Source: Clostridium sp.
GTDB lineage: Bacteria; Bacillota; Clostridia; Oscillospirales; Ruminococcaceae
Length of the DNA: 64,000 bases
Assembly: GCA_023664445.1 (NCBI GenBank)
Contig: JAMPFN010000002.1
Coordinates: 18,208 to 82,207 of the forward strand
Direction: 5' to 3'
Below, piece by piece: positions 26,058 through 32,351 of this stretch. Each line of letters opens with the position of its first letter. Position 1 is the stretch's first letter. Under the pieces are notes generated by a model, which was not told the origin of the DNA, did not search any database, and saw nothing but the letters and a program-made list of their open reading frames with translations. The position numbers and the translations under genes were made by a program.

Positions 26058-26840
26058 ATGAAAATAGAATTATTTAACGATAATTTCCAGAATTATAAAC
26101 GCTATGGAATACCAAAAGCGCAGCTTGTGATTGCTGATATTCCGTACAACATCGGCAACAACTTTTATGGCAGTAATCCGATGTGGTACAACGGCGGCGA
26201 TAACAAAAACGGTGAAAGCAAGCTTGCGAAAAAGGCGGCGTTTAACACTGATTACAGTTTTAACATTGCCGAATATTTCCACTTCTGTAACCGATTGCTG
26301 AAAAAAGACCCGTTAAAAGGCGGAGAAAGAGGGAAAAGTTCCGATGCGCCGTGCATGATAGTTTTCTGTGCTTTTGAGCAAATCCAAACAGTTATTACAT
26401 ACGCTGAAAAATATGGATTCAAGCATTACATTCCACTGATATTCTGTAAAAATTACAGTCCACAGGTTCTTAAGGCAAATATGCGTGTATGTGGTGCAAC
26501 TGAATATGCATTGCTGCTTTATCGTGACAAGCTTCCAAAGTTCAGAAATGACGGTCACATGATACTTAACTGGTTTGAGTGGAAAAAGGAAAACAAAAAT
26601 ATTTATCCGAAAATACATCCGGCACAAAAGCCTGTAAGCGTGCTGAAAAGGCTGATTGAAATTTTTACAGACGAAGGCGATGTGGTAATCGATCCTTGTG
26701 CCGGAAGCGGTTCAACTTTGAGAGCTTGTGCCGAGCTTAATCGCAGCTGTTACGGTTTTGAAGTTGATAAAAACTTTTACAGAGAGGCTAATGAAAAAAT
26801 GCTGACCAATATTCAGCAAAGCATGGAGGTACATATATGA
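26058..26840 (+). CDS. DNA adenine-type methyltransferase (beta class)
   Basis: 260 residues from ATG at 26058 with AAAGGATG upstream. Motif IV appears as DIPYNIG near the N-terminus (P to I in the usual DPPY), motif I as DPCAGSGST near the C-terminus, and HPAQKP between. That order marks the N4/N6 beta class. It probably protects phage DNA. No cognate restriction enzyme is nearby. Confidence 0.88.
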   Translation: MKIELFNDNFQNYKRYGIPKAQLVIADIPYNIGNNFYGSNPMWYNGGDNKNGESKLAKKAAFNTDYSFNIAEYFHFCNRLLKKDPLKGGERGKSSDAPCMIVFCAFEQIQTVITYAEKYGFKHYIPLIFCKNYSPQVLKANMRVCGATEYALLLYRDKLPKFRNDGHMILNWFEWKKENKNIYPKIHPAQKPVSVLKRLIEIFTDEGDVVIDPCAGSGSTLRACAELNRSCYGFEVDKNFYREANEKMLTNIQQSMEVHI

Positions 26841-27265
26841 CCGCAAAGGAATATCTGGAACAAGCAAGATTTCTTGATCTGCGTATTAATGCAAAGCTTG
26901 AAGAAGTCGAGCAGCTGAACGCTTTGGCAACAAAAGCAACGTCTGTATATAGCGATATGCCGGGCAGTCCTAACAGGGATACTGCAAAAATGGCAAAAAC
27001 CATTGAAAAAATCGTAGATCTGGAAAATGAGATAGACAGGGACATTGATGAGCTTGTAGACCTCAAGCGTGAAATATCAAATGTGATCAAAAGGGTTCAG
27101 AATCAGGAACATCAATACATTTTGGAACAAAGATATCTGCATTTTGTAAAATGGGAATATATTGCAGTTGATATGGCACTTGAACTGCGATGCGTATACA
27201 GGCATCATGGTTCTGCGCTTTCCGAGGTTCAAAAAATTATTGATAATTTTAAAATTTGTCACTAA
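26837..27265 (+). CDS. DUF1492/RinA-like late transcription regulator
   Basis: 142 residues. Long helices at the N-terminus, then VIKRVQNQEHQYILEQRYLHF and WEYIAVDMALELRCVYRHHGSAL, which resembles a sigma region 4/RinA-ArpU type domain. Such proteins switch on late phage genes. A promoter with GTCA boxes overlaps its 3' end. Confidence 0.82.
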   Translation: MTAKEYLEQARFLDLRINAKLEEVEQLNALATKATSVYSDMPGSPNRDTAKMAKTIEKIVDLENEIDRDIDELVDLKREISNVIKRVQNQEHQYILEQRYLHFVKWEYIAVDMALELRCVYRHHGSALSEVQKIIDNFKICH

Positions 27266-27300
27266 AAGTCATTGAAAGTCACTATTGACTTATGATATAC
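27258..27300 (+). promoter_or_regulatory. Late promoter with three GTCA boxes at 10-bp steps
   Basis: GTCACT (27258), GTCATT (27268) and GTCACT (27278) recur exactly every 10 bp. TTGAAA (27272-27277), a 17-base spacer and TATACT (27295-27300) form a promoter within the array. It faces the late genes. The DUF1492 protein encoded just upstream is the obvious candidate activator. Confidence 0.65.
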
Positions 27301-27362
27301 TTAGAATAGCAAAAAAGTAAAACCCCGGCTTTTTACGGTCGGGGTTAGTTATGAAGGGAGCG

Positions 27363-27560
27363 ATGAAAAAATTGTTTTTCAGAAATAAAAAAAGAATGCT
27401 TTATGTTTGCAACCCAAGAAAAAATAACGAGTGTGCTAAAACTGAATGTCAAAAAGACTGCTTTATGACAACAAAAAGAAAATTCGCAAAGCGTAATAAA
27501 CTGCATAGACCCGTTAAAGCAGATTGTTCCCTTCTGTATTTTGTGAATTTTCTTTTTTGA
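27363..27560 (+). CDS. Small cysteine-containing phage protein
   Basis: 65 residues from ATG at 27363 after GGGAG. CNPRKNNECAKTEC and CFMTTKRKFAKR are shared by small proteins found at this position in other Clostridia phages. Function unknown. Its 3' end overlaps the leftward HTH gene by 47 bases, so its C-terminus may be foreign sequence from an insertion. Confidence 0.5.
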   Translation: MKKLFFRNKKRMLYVCNPRKNNECAKTECQKDCFMTTKRKFAKRNKLHRPVKADCSLLYFVNFLF

Positions 27561-27723
27561 TGTTAGTATCAAGATATGCATAAATCATTTTTGGAAGCCA
27601 TTCCGGTGGTTTACGAATCCCACGTTCCCAAGCTTCAATTGTACTTTTAGGAATATCGGTTAGGTCACTCAATTTTTGCTGAGTTAAGCCGAAATGTGCT
27701 TTTAAATCTTTTATCCAGTTCAA
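27514..27723 (-). CDS. HTH (XRE-type) regulator of cassette C
   Basis: 69 residues from TTG at 27723, with AAGGAG upstream. HTH at residues 10-45 (GLTQQKLSDLTDIPKSTIEAWERG). It lies downstream of the small leftward gene 27849-27962 and starts 11 bp from the -35 of an opposing promoter. Probably binds the palindrome in the cassette promoter (28014-28030). Confidence 0.75.
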   Translation of the reverse strand: MNWIKDLKAHFGLTQQKLSDLTDIPKSTIEAWERGIRKPPEWLPKMIYAYLDTNIKKENSQNTEGNNLL

Positions 27724-27733
27724 AATATTCTCC

Positions 27734-27762
27734 TTGACTAATTTTCGATTTTAGAGTATAAT
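27734..27762 (+). promoter_or_regulatory. Opposing promoter of cassette C
   Basis: TTGACT (27734-27739), 17 bases, TATAAT (27757-27762). No coding gene follows; it would make the short hairpin RNA at 27768-27850 against the leftward cassette transcript. Confidence 0.7.
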
Positions 27763-27767
27763 ATAAG

Positions 27768-27850
27768 CAAGAACCACAGCAGTAAGGCTTGCAGCGGTTC
27801 TTGGTGGTAATCTAAGTGGCTGGGGTTAACGTGTCAGCCGCTTATTTTTT
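27768..27850 (+). ncRNA. Candidate small antisense RNA of cassette C
   Basis: Directly after the promoter: stem CAAGAACC (27768-27775) with GGTTCTTG (27796-27803), then an intrinsic terminator TAAGTGGCTG (27813-27822) with CAGCCGCTTA (27835-27844) and six T. About 83 bases, complementary to the 3' untranslated part of the leftward small-protein mRNA, up to its stop codon. Confidence 0.5.
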
Positions 27851-27962
27851 ATCTTGTATTGCTTATGTATTCGAGGCATTCAACGATTTCTGCATCGCTG
27901 TGACCGTGACTTCTAAGCCATTCAATCAGTGCAGCCAATTCACTTTTGGTCATTTCGTCCAT
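27849..27962 (-). CDS. Small prophage protein of cassette C
   Basis: 37 residues from ATG at 27962 (MDEMTKSELAALIEWLRS); ATG at 27980 would add six. It ends ECLEYISNTR. Short, acidic and helical, not hydrophobic. A GTGAGGA site and a strong leftward promoter (28009-28037) support it. Function unknown; its place matches the toxin slot of cassettes A and B. Confidence 0.55.
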   Translation of the reverse strand: MDEMTKSELAALIEWLRSHGHSDAEIVECLEYISNTR

Positions 27963-28008
27963 TTCCTCACTTCCTTCCATAAGAGTTTCTTCTCTGCCTT
28001 ACAATAAT

Positions 28009-28037
28009 ATTATACCATACATTGTATGGTATGTCAA
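28009..28037 (-). promoter_or_regulatory. Leftward promoter of cassette C with palindromic operator
   Basis: On the minus strand TTGACA (28037-28032), 17 bases, TATAAT (28014-28009). The spacer is a palindrome, ACCATAC-ATT-GTATGGT (28014-28030). A repressor there would block RNA polymerase directly. Confidence 0.8.
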
Positions 28038-28120
28038 GCCTTTTTTACAAATTTTTTGAAAAAATTTTTTAGCCCTAACCGATTTGGTCAGGGCTTTTAT
28101 TATGCCATAACGGAGGTGTA
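28032..28120 (+). repeat. 89-base direct repeat, copy 1 (copy 2 at 29290-29379)
   Basis: The stretch from TGTCAAGCC to GGAGGTGTA holds a leftward -35 box, an A/T hairpin, a terminator (AGCCCT...AGGGCT) and a ribosome binding site. It is repeated at 29290-29379 with about three differences. The copies bracket cassette A, which suggests insertion or duplication. Confidence 0.8.
28071..28099 (+). terminator. Terminator inside the direct repeat
   Basis: AGCCCT-a-ACC, loop GATTT, GGT-c-AGGGCT, then TTTT (28071-28099). The same hairpin is at about 29330-29357 in the second copy. It would stop rightward or antisense transcripts before the next gene. Confidence 0.65.
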
Positions 28121-28125
28121 TTCAA

Positions 28126-28344
28126 ATGAAAAAGCAGGAACTTCAACTTGCTGATATAAACAATAATCTGCAAAATATTTACACATTGCTTGAAAAACTG
28201 GTTTCTATAAATTTACGAGCTGAAAGTAAACCTACCCCGTGGCTAACTGATAAGAATCGTAAAAAAGCTGAGATGTTAAGAACAAGCAACCCAGATGTGT
28301 ACGATTACATTATCGAAGTTTTCAAGTGCTATTTTACGGATTAA
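28126..28344 (+). CDS. Hypothetical small phage protein
   Basis: 72 residues, ATG after CGGAGGTG. An N-terminal coiled-coil-like helix (LADINNNLQNIYTLLEKLV), then a basic segment. No family recognised. Its leader is the duplicated 89-base repeat that also precedes the HNH gene. Confidence 0.55.
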   Translation: MKKQELQLADINNNLQNIYTLLEKLVSINLRAESKPTPWLTDKNRKKAEMLRTSNPDVYDYIIEVFKCYFTD

Positions 28345-28649
28345 GCAAGAGCAAATATGGAAATAACAAGTGCAGCCAAAGAAATAAAAACGGGAATCCA
28401 AAAGCGTTGTTTATCACGGGATAGATGCACAAGATATCGGTTACCTTTATCAGTTATCCTTACATATTCTTTAACTGGAACATGATTAGCTATTTTGTCA
28501 ATTTTAAATTCTGTAAACTGAGCATAACCTTCAGATATCAAAATGTCGAAATCGGACGAATATTTGATAGTGCCTTTATTACGAAGTTTTTTTAATAATT
28601 TCTGTTCAGAACGCAATAAAACAGTATTTGAAAAATTTGTATTTTCCAT
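28341..28649 (-). CDS. Hypothetical protein with C-terminal membrane anchor
   Basis: 102 residues; the last 22 (RFWIPVFISLAALVISIFALA) form a membrane segment. The middle (KEYVRITDKGNRYLVHL) looks like a winged-helix wing. It lies downstream of the cassette A HTH gene beyond a terminator. Weak ribosome binding site. Function unknown. Confidence 0.6.
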   Translation of the reverse strand: MENTNFSNTVLLRSEQKLLKKLRNKGTIKYSSDFDILISEGYAQFTEFKIDKIANHVPVKEYVRITDKGNRYLVHLSRDKQRFWIPVFISLAALVISIFALA

Positions 28650-28682
28650 AAAATCTATCTTCTTTCTTTGTAAAAATATAAT

Positions 28683-28732
28683 GATAAAACCTTTAATGAG
28701 ATTTTAAAGAAAACTACATCAAAGGTTTTATC
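28683..28732. terminator. 12-bp stem after the cassette A HTH gene
   Basis: GATAAAACCTTT (28683-28694) is perfectly inverted at 28721-28732. It lies just past the leftward HTH gene and before 28649, so it probably ends the cassette A transcript. Confidence 0.7.
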
Positions 28733-28738
28733 TTTTAG

Positions 28739-28930
28739 TTATTCTTTCGGCTTATCCCTGCAAAGTTCGTCAAGCGTTACGCCGAGTGCATCGGCAAGCT
28801 TGATGGCGTTTGAAACAAGGCAATCTCCGTTTCGGAGAATGTTTTCAACGGTTCTTTTAGGCAATCCGGCTGAATCTGCGAGTTGCTGAACTGTTAAGCC
28901 TTTTTCACTGCGAAACTGTTTTAAGTTCAT
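28739..28930 (-). CDS. HTH (XRE-type) regulator of cassette A
   Basis: 63 residues after GAAAGGAAAG. HTH over residues 10-50 (GLTVQQLADSAGLPKRTVEN), ending GVTLDELCRDKPKE. It is a close paralogue of the cassette B regulator at 59610-59810, sharing GDCLVSNAIKLA and ALGVTLDELC. It overlaps the peptide gene upstream by three bases, so the two are coupled. Confidence 0.8.
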   Translation of the reverse strand: MNLKQFRSEKGLTVQQLADSAGLPKRTVENILRNGDCLVSNAIKLADALGVTLDELCRDKPKE

Positions 28931-29031
28931 CTTTTCTTTCCTTTCAAGTAAAAAAATACAATTAGCTTTGCGAGCCCGAAAGCTATAAGCAGAATGCCAA
29001 GTTTTGTAAGTATTCCCATTGCTATTGACAT
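28927..29031 (-). CDS. Small membrane peptide upstream of the HTH gene (cassette A)
   Basis: 34 residues: MSIAMGILTKLGILLIAF..., one membrane helix and the basic end KGKKR. Its TGA overlaps the HTH start (ATGA). The matching slot in cassette B holds a 30-residue membrane peptide. No good ribosome binding site is visible, so translation is less certain. Confidence 0.45.
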   Translation of the reverse strand: MSIAMGILTKLGILLIAFGLAKLIVFFYLKGKKR

Positions 29032-29053
29032 TGGCAATTTAATATGCTATAAT
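29025..29053 (+). promoter_or_regulatory. Opposing (antisense) promoter of cassette A
   Basis: TTGACA (29025-29030), 17 bases, TATAAT (29048-29053), both perfect. It points into the leftward toxin-like gene 29101-29238, so its transcript is antisense to that mRNA. Confidence 0.75.
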
Positions 29054-29059
29054 CATTGG

Positions 29060-29091
29060 TAGCAGTGAGGGTGGTTTCCCACCCTTTGCTA
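29060..29091 (+). ncRNA. 5' hairpin of the candidate antisense RNA, cassette A
   Basis: Just after the promoter: TAGCA-gtg-AGGGTGG, loop TTTC, CCACCCT-t-TGCTA. Cassette B has the same design with different bases (59939-59971). The RNA would run on across the small gene, perhaps to the terminator near 29357, about 300 bases. Confidence 0.5.
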
Positions 29092-29100
29092 TCCATTCTG

Positions 29101-29238
29101 TTAATCCATGAGCTTGTCAATCAGGATAAGCAGAATTCCGATTATGAGGTCTACTAACGCTCCAATCAGAAGATTGATGAGGTCAATCTTTGTTTTAGGT
29201 TTTTTGCGTTTAGTGGACTTCTTTTTGTGCTTTGCCAA
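29101..29238 (-). CDS. Lysine-rich hydrophobic peptide, type I toxin-like (cassette A)
   Basis: 45 residues from TTG at 29238, six bases after GGAGGTGA. A very basic start (MAKHKKKSTKRKKPKTK) is followed by a membrane helix (IDLINLLIGALVDLIIGILL) and DKLMD. Small cationic membrane peptides opposed by an antisense RNA are typical type I toxins (TxpA, BsrG and clostridial prophage toxins). Toxicity is inferred. Confidence 0.6.
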   Translation of the reverse strand: MAKHKKKSTKRKKPKTKIDLINLLIGALVDLIIGILLILIDKLMD

Positions 29239-29266
29239 TGCTTGTCACCTCCTTTCTACATTTATT

Positions 29267-29295
29267 ATTATACCACATTTCAAGGTGGTTGTCAA
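29267..29295 (-). promoter_or_regulatory. Leftward promoter of cassette A with palindromic operator
   Basis: On the minus strand TTGACA (29295-29290), 17 bases, TATAAT (29272-29267). ACCAC (29272-29276) and GTGGT (29285-29289) form an inverted repeat in the spacer, as in cassettes B, C and D. Confidence 0.8.
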
Positions 29296-29379
29296 GCCTT
29301 TTTTACAAATTTTTTGAAAAAATTTTTTTAGCCCTAACCGATTTGGTCAGGGCTTTTCTTATACCATAACGGAGGTGTA
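29290..29379 (+). repeat. 89/90-base direct repeat, copy 2
   Basis: Second copy of the 28032-28120 repeat, with one extra T and two substitutions. It ends in the ribosome binding site of the HNH gene. The simplest history is that cassette A and the 28126 gene entered between a duplicated leader. Confidence 0.8.
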
Positions 29380-29383
29380 AACA

Positions 29384-29734
29384 GTGCCAAGAAAAAGCAA
29401 ACGCCCATGCAGTCACCCCGGCTGTCCGAACTTAACAGACAGCAGATATTGCGATGAACATAAACCAATGTACCCGGACAGACCATCGGCTGCCAAGCGT
29501 GGTTACGGCAGTAAATGGCAAAAGGTAAGCCGCGCATACCTCCGGAAGAATCCGTTGTGTGTGATATGCCTGAGCAAAGGCAAGTACACCGCCGCAACGG
29601 TAGTCGATCATATCACTCCCCATCGCGGCGATAAGGTTTTGTTCTGGAATGAAAGTAACTGGCAAGCCCTATGCAAGCCGTGCCACGACCGAAAGACGTG
29701 GACGGAGGACAACAATCCCGAATACAGATATTAG
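29384..29734 (+). CDS. HNH endonuclease next to the terminase
   Basis: 116 residues from GTG at 29384 after CGGAGGTG. Zinc-binding cysteines (CSHPGCPNL...YC, CVICLSKG, CKPCHDRK) surround the HNH core VVDHITPHRGD and NWQALCKPCH. HNH proteins beside terminase are needed for cos cleavage in several siphoviruses. First gene of the packaging module. Confidence 0.93.
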   Translation: MPRKSKRPCSHPGCPNLTDSRYCDEHKPMYPDRPSAAKRGYGSKWQKVSRAYLRKNPLCVICLSKGKYTAATVVDHITPHRGDKVLFWNESNWQALCKPCHDRKTWTEDNNPEYRY

Positions 29735-30003
29735 AAACGCCGAGAACGCGCTGTAAAGCTTTGTACGGCGTTTTGTTTTTGGTGGTGAAGCTATACTAAA
29801 AAATATCAAGAGGGGCATTGTTGGGCGTTCTGGCGCACGTGAGGGGGTATCAAAATCTCTGTGGGCGTTTTAACGAAAGACCGGCGCCCAGCTCCGTGTG
29901 CAAAAATCGGATTTCAAAGGGGGTATTAACCCCGAAATTTCGTGGTACAAGCCGAAACTTACGCAGTTTCGGTTATTTTTATAGCTAAAGGCAGGTGAAA
30001 ACA
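29735..30003 (+). other. Gap between HNH and TerS; candidate cos site
   Basis: 269 bases without a gene. A terminator-like stem AACGCCG/CGGCGTT with GTTTTT follows the HNH gene (about 29732-29775). A GC-rich part with GAGGGGGTATCAAAATCTC (near 29842-29862) resembles a sequence I have seen before TerS genes in HNH-type cos phages. CCGAAACT/AGTTTCGG forms a hairpin near 29952-29973. The cos assignment is inference. Confidence 0.45.
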
Positions 30004-30540
30004 ATGGCAAAAGACGGTACGCAAAGAGGCGGCGCAAGAGTAGGCGCAGGACGTAAATCAAAAGCGTTGACGGATAAGATCAACGAGGGGCTTTCAGCAT
30101 CTGTCCTGAACTTTCCCGATGCAGACGCTCTGACAGGCGCTGATGTACCTCCGGTGAAAGAATTCATGAAAGCGAAACAGAAAAACGGCAAAGATTTTCT
30201 TGCAGAAGAAATTTACAACGAAACTTATCAATGGCTGAAAGCAAGAGGATGTGAAAAAGCCGTTTATTCCGAACTTGTCGCACAATATGCAATGTCCGTC
30301 AGCCGTTGGATTCAGTGCGAAGAAGTCGTATCGGAATATGGATTTCTTGCAAAGCATCCTACAACAGGAAATGCGATCGCATCTCCGTATGTTTCCATGA
30401 GCCAGTCTTACATGAAACAGGTAAATCAGCTCTGGTATCAGATTTTTCAGATAGTCCGTGAAAACTGCTCGTCTGAATTTTCGGGAACGCCTATGAACGA
30501 TACAATGGAAAAGCTGCTCTCTTTAGGGAAAGGACGATGA
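30004..30540 (+). CDS. terS: Phage terminase small subunit (P27 family)
   Basis: 178 residues from ATG at 30004 after GGCAGGTG. The start GGARVGAGRKSK and the helical C-terminus with MSQSYMKQVNQLWYQIFQIV match P27-type small terminases. It recognises the packaging site and hands DNA to TerL, which here lies 7.6 kb downstream. Confidence 0.92.
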   Translation: MAKDGTQRGGARVGAGRKSKALTDKINEGLSASVLNFPDADALTGADVPPVKEFMKAKQKNGKDFLAEEIYNETYQWLKARGCEKAVYSELVAQYAMSVSRWIQCEEVVSEYGFLAKHPTTGNAIASPYVSMSQSYMKQVNQLWYQIFQIVRENCSSEFSGTPMNDTMEKLLSLGKGR

Positions 30541-30541
30541 T

Positions 30542-30880
30542 ATGGAATGCATATTTGAAAAAGTTTCTGACGCACAGATGCACGATGTATCTTTTGAATC
30601 CGATTTTGAGAATCCTGAATTTTTCGGAAGCATCAGAGCCGAAACAGAAAATCTGATGAAGTCAGAGTCCGAATATTTCAGCCGGACAGGTAACGGTGAG
30701 AGCGTACCTATCAATATGACTGCGCAGTTCGCTGAAAATCTCGCAAGAAGCCGTCAGAGCGATATGTGTATTTCAGAATTCGGCGAGCCGATGGTTGAAA
30801 TAAGTGTGAAGTATACTTCACAGGCTATTGACGCATGGCGGCAGATAAAAAATCTTTTAAAGGGCGGTGAAACGCAGTGA
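30542..30880 (+). CDS. Hypothetical phage protein
   Basis: 112 residues, one base after TerS, with AAAGGACGA upstream. Acidic N-terminal half; C-terminus ends AIDAWRQIKNLLKGGETQ. No family recognised. It overlaps the methylase gene by four bases. Confidence 0.65.
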   Translation: MECIFEKVSDAQMHDVSFESDFENPEFFGSIRAETENLMKSESEYFSRTGNGESVPINMTAQFAENLARSRQSDMCISEFGEPMVEISVKYTSQAIDAWRQIKNLLKGGETQ

Positions 30881-32130
30881 AAACTACAACAGAATTTCAG
30901 CTTATTGACATAAACAGGCTTGTGCCATACGCAAACAATGCAAGAACGCACAACAAGGAGCAGATTTTAAAATTACGTTCTTCCCTGCGAGAGTTTGGAT
31001 TTGTTAATCCGGTTATTATTGATAAGGATTACAACGTAATTGCAGGGCATGGCAGGATCATGGCGGCGAAAGAAGAAAATATCACAGAAGTGCCGTGTGT
31101 ATTTGCCGACCATCTTACAGAGGCTCAGAAGAAAGCATACATACTTGCTGATAACCGTATGGCATTAGACGCCGGCTGGGATGATGAGCTTCTTGCCGTT
31201 GAAATGGAAGAATTACAGAATCTCGGATTTGACCTCGGTCTGACGGGATTTGATGAATCCGAAATTTCTGACCTTTTTGATACAAATTCTGAAAATGATG
31301 TAAAAGATGATGATTTTGATTTGACTGCCGCACTTGAAAAAGCCGCATTTGTACAGCGTGGCGATGTCTGGTCTGTCGGCAGACATAAGCTTATGTGCGG
31401 AGATGCGACCAGTGCGGACGACGTTTCTGCACTTATGGGCGATACGAAAGCAAATCTTATTCTGACCGATCCGCCTTATGGCGTTTCATTTAAGAGTGCA
31501 AGCGGTCTGACAATCCAGAATGACAGCATGAAAAATGAGGAATTTTATAGTTTCCTGCTTTCGGCATTTCAGAATATGGCTTACCATCTGGAAAAAGGCG
31601 GTGCAGCGTATATTTTTCATGCAGATACGGAAGGACTGAATTTTCGCAGAGCGTTTGTTGATGCCGGATTTCACCTTGCCGGATGCTGTATCTGGGTAAA
31701 AGACAGTCTTGTACTCGGACGCTCCGATTATCAGTGGCAGCATGAGCCTGTACTTTACGGTTTTATGCAGAATGGTAAACACTCGTGGTATTCCGACAGA
31801 AAGCAGACTACCATCTGGAATTTTGACAAGCCGAAACGAAATGCGAATCACCCTACTTCAAAGCCTCTTGACCTGCTTGGATATCCTATCGGCAATTCCA
31901 CGCAGGAAAATGCTGTTGTTATTGATACTTTCGGCGGCAGCGGTTCTACTCTTATGTCTTGCGAGCAGATGAACCGTATTTGCTACACAATGGAGCTTGA
32001 CGAAAAATATGCGTCTGTAATTTTACGGCGATATGTTGAAGATACAGGAAATGTTGACGGTGTATTTGTAATCCGTAACGGAAAGCAGATACCGTATTCC
32101 GAGCTTGTGAAGGAGGTGGAGCAACCATGA
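30877..32130 (+). CDS. ParB-domain DNA methyltransferase
   Basis: 417 residues. Residues 1-100 are a ParB/Srx-type domain (NNARTHNKEQILKL, VIAGHGRIMAA, ILADNRMA). Residues about 165-400 are an N4/N6 methylase with TDPPYGV and DTFGGSGST. This fusion is common in phages, where the ParB part probably guides DNA binding. Likely protects or marks phage DNA. Confidence 0.93.
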   Translation: MKTTTEFQLIDINRLVPYANNARTHNKEQILKLRSSLREFGFVNPVIIDKDYNVIAGHGRIMAAKEENITEVPCVFADHLTEAQKKAYILADNRMALDAGWDDELLAVEMEELQNLGFDLGLTGFDESEISDLFDTNSENDVKDDDFDLTAALEKAAFVQRGDVWSVGRHKLMCGDATSADDVSALMGDTKANLILTDPPYGVSFKSASGLTIQNDSMKNEEFYSFLLSAFQNMAYHLEKGGAAYIFHADTEGLNFRRAFVDAGFHLAGCCIWVKDSLVLGRSDYQWQHEPVLYGFMQNGKHSWYSDRKQTTIWNFDKPKRNANHPTSKPLDLLGYPIGNSTQENAVVIDTFGGSGSTLMSCEQMNRICYTMELDEKYASVILRRYVEDTGNVDGVFVIRNGKQIPYSELVKEVEQP

Positions 32131-32351
32131 CCAAACATGAATGCGCAATCGTGACTGCATATACAGAAGTTAGCATGCTCTGCGGTGATGATCTGAAATA
32201 TTTCTATGATTACCTTTCCGGAATTATCGGCAGAAAAATATATTCACACGAAATCCCCATGGTAGTATCGCAGTACAAAGATACCGTTATCCGTGAGGAT
32301 TTTTTGGCACTCTGTAAAAATGCCGTTGACAAGGAGACAGACAATGAATAG
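32127..32351 (+). CDS. Small hypothetical phage protein between two methylases
   Basis: 74 residues, overlapping the previous stop by four bases (ATGA) and the next start by eight. MTKHECAIVTAYTEVSMLCG and a helical remainder; similar small genes often sit beside phage methylases. Function unknown. Confidence 0.7.
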   Translation: MTKHECAIVTAYTEVSMLCGDDLKYFYDYLSGIIGRKIYSHEIPMVVSQYKDTVIREDFLALCKNAVDKETDNE

